Source of the DNA: Clostridiales bacterium UBA4362
GTDB taxonomy: Bacteria; Bacillota; Clostridia; TANB77; CAG-508
Assembly: GCA_002393975.1 (NCBI GenBank)
Contig: DGSM01000114.1
Span: 1 to 5,960 of the forward strand
Reading direction: 5' to 3'
DNA: 5,960 bases
The stretch's first letter is position 1, and each line of letters opens with the position of its first letter. The translations under genes and the position numbers were made by a program. Positions 5,620-5,960 of the stretch are shown here, one piece after another. Below the pieces are notes generated by a model. It saw only the letters and a program-made list of their open reading frames with translations, did not search any database and was not told the origin of the DNA.

Positions 5620-5960
5620 ATGAAAGATTTAAATAATAAAGTTCTTCTTGGTATGAGCGGTGGTGTAGATTCTTGTGTTTCTGCCCTTTTATTGAAACAA
5701 GCAGGCTACGAGGTTTATGGTGTTACACTTCATCTTTTTGATGGACGTTGTTGTAATGAAGATAATATTCTAGATGCTAAAAAGGTTTGTAAATCACTTG
5801 GAATTGAACACATTGTTTTAGACTTTAAAGAAGAATTCAAAGAAAAAGTTATTAATAATTTTATAGAAGAGTATTCTATTTGCAGAACTCCAAACCCATG
5901 TATTGAATGTAATAGATTTTTAAAGTTTGGTGTTATGTATGAAAAAGCAAAAGAGCTTGG
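5620..5960 (+). CDS. mnmA: tRNA-specific 2-thiouridylase MnmA, N-terminal part (runs off window)
   Basis: The first 113 codons are visible. MnmA activates U34 of Glu, Gln and Lys tRNAs with ATP and inserts sulfur supplied by a cysteine desulfurase, forming the 2-thio part of mnm5s2U34 in the cytoplasm. The PP-loop ATP pyrophosphatase motif GMSGGVDS is at 11-18. GYEVYGVTLHLFD follows (29-41), then a Cys-Cys pair (44-45) with a DAKKV helix (52-56), as in the clostridial subtype. The family block TPNPCIECNRFLKF is at 90-103. Cys97 aligns with the first catalytic cysteine of E. coli MnmA (Cys102). The second catalytic cysteine lies beyond the window. The first in-frame ATG is used: the next is inside the PP-loop. 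There is no ribosome binding site and the ATG lies 9 nt after a perfect -10, suggesting a leaderless message. Confidence 0.93.
   Translation, partial: MKDLNNKVLLGMSGGVDSCVSALLLKQAGYEVYGVTLHLFDGRCCNEDNILDAKKVCKSLGIEHIVLDFKEEFKEKVINNFIEEYSICRTPNPCIECNRFLKFGVMYEKAKEL

Overview
The window is AT-rich, roughly 30% G+C by eye, with no in-frame recoded stops. It reads as a low-GC Firmicute chromosome, most likely a clostridial lineage. The cell-wall M23 peptidase with a Y-x-V-x-L-N-G lead-in, the clostridial MnmA subtype with a Cys-Cys pair, and tandem TGTCGAA (Spo0A-box-like) sites all fit this. There is no integrase, transposase, CRISPR array, rRNA or tRNA, and the coding genes look alike in base composition.

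Layout: four genes lie on the minus strand and one partial gene on the plus strand. From right to left on the minus strand they are a TopB-like type IA topoisomerase (3555-5537), a membrane-anchored M23 peptidase (2386 to about 3402), a zinc-ribbon protein with one membrane helix and an unrecognised extracytoplasmic domain (1417-2286), and a polytopic MBOAT-family protein (1-1242). mnmA starts at 5620 on the plus strand, diverges from topB, and runs off the window after 113 codons. The M23 and zinc-ribbon genes are each followed by a terminator-like hairpin, so these are mostly separate transcription units rather than one operon.

How they relate: topB and mnmA are housekeeping nucleic-acid genes. 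The other three are envelope proteins with no obvious shared pathway. I see no clear multi-gene undescribed system. The points most worth checking are an MBOAT protein that has lost both signature histidines (Gln and Leu instead), an M23 peptidase whose true start appears to be AUA or to lie behind a G-run ambiguity, two TGTCGAA boxes exactly 10 bp apart upstream of that peptidase, and a divergent topB/mnmA spacer whose promoters would give leaderless mRNAs.
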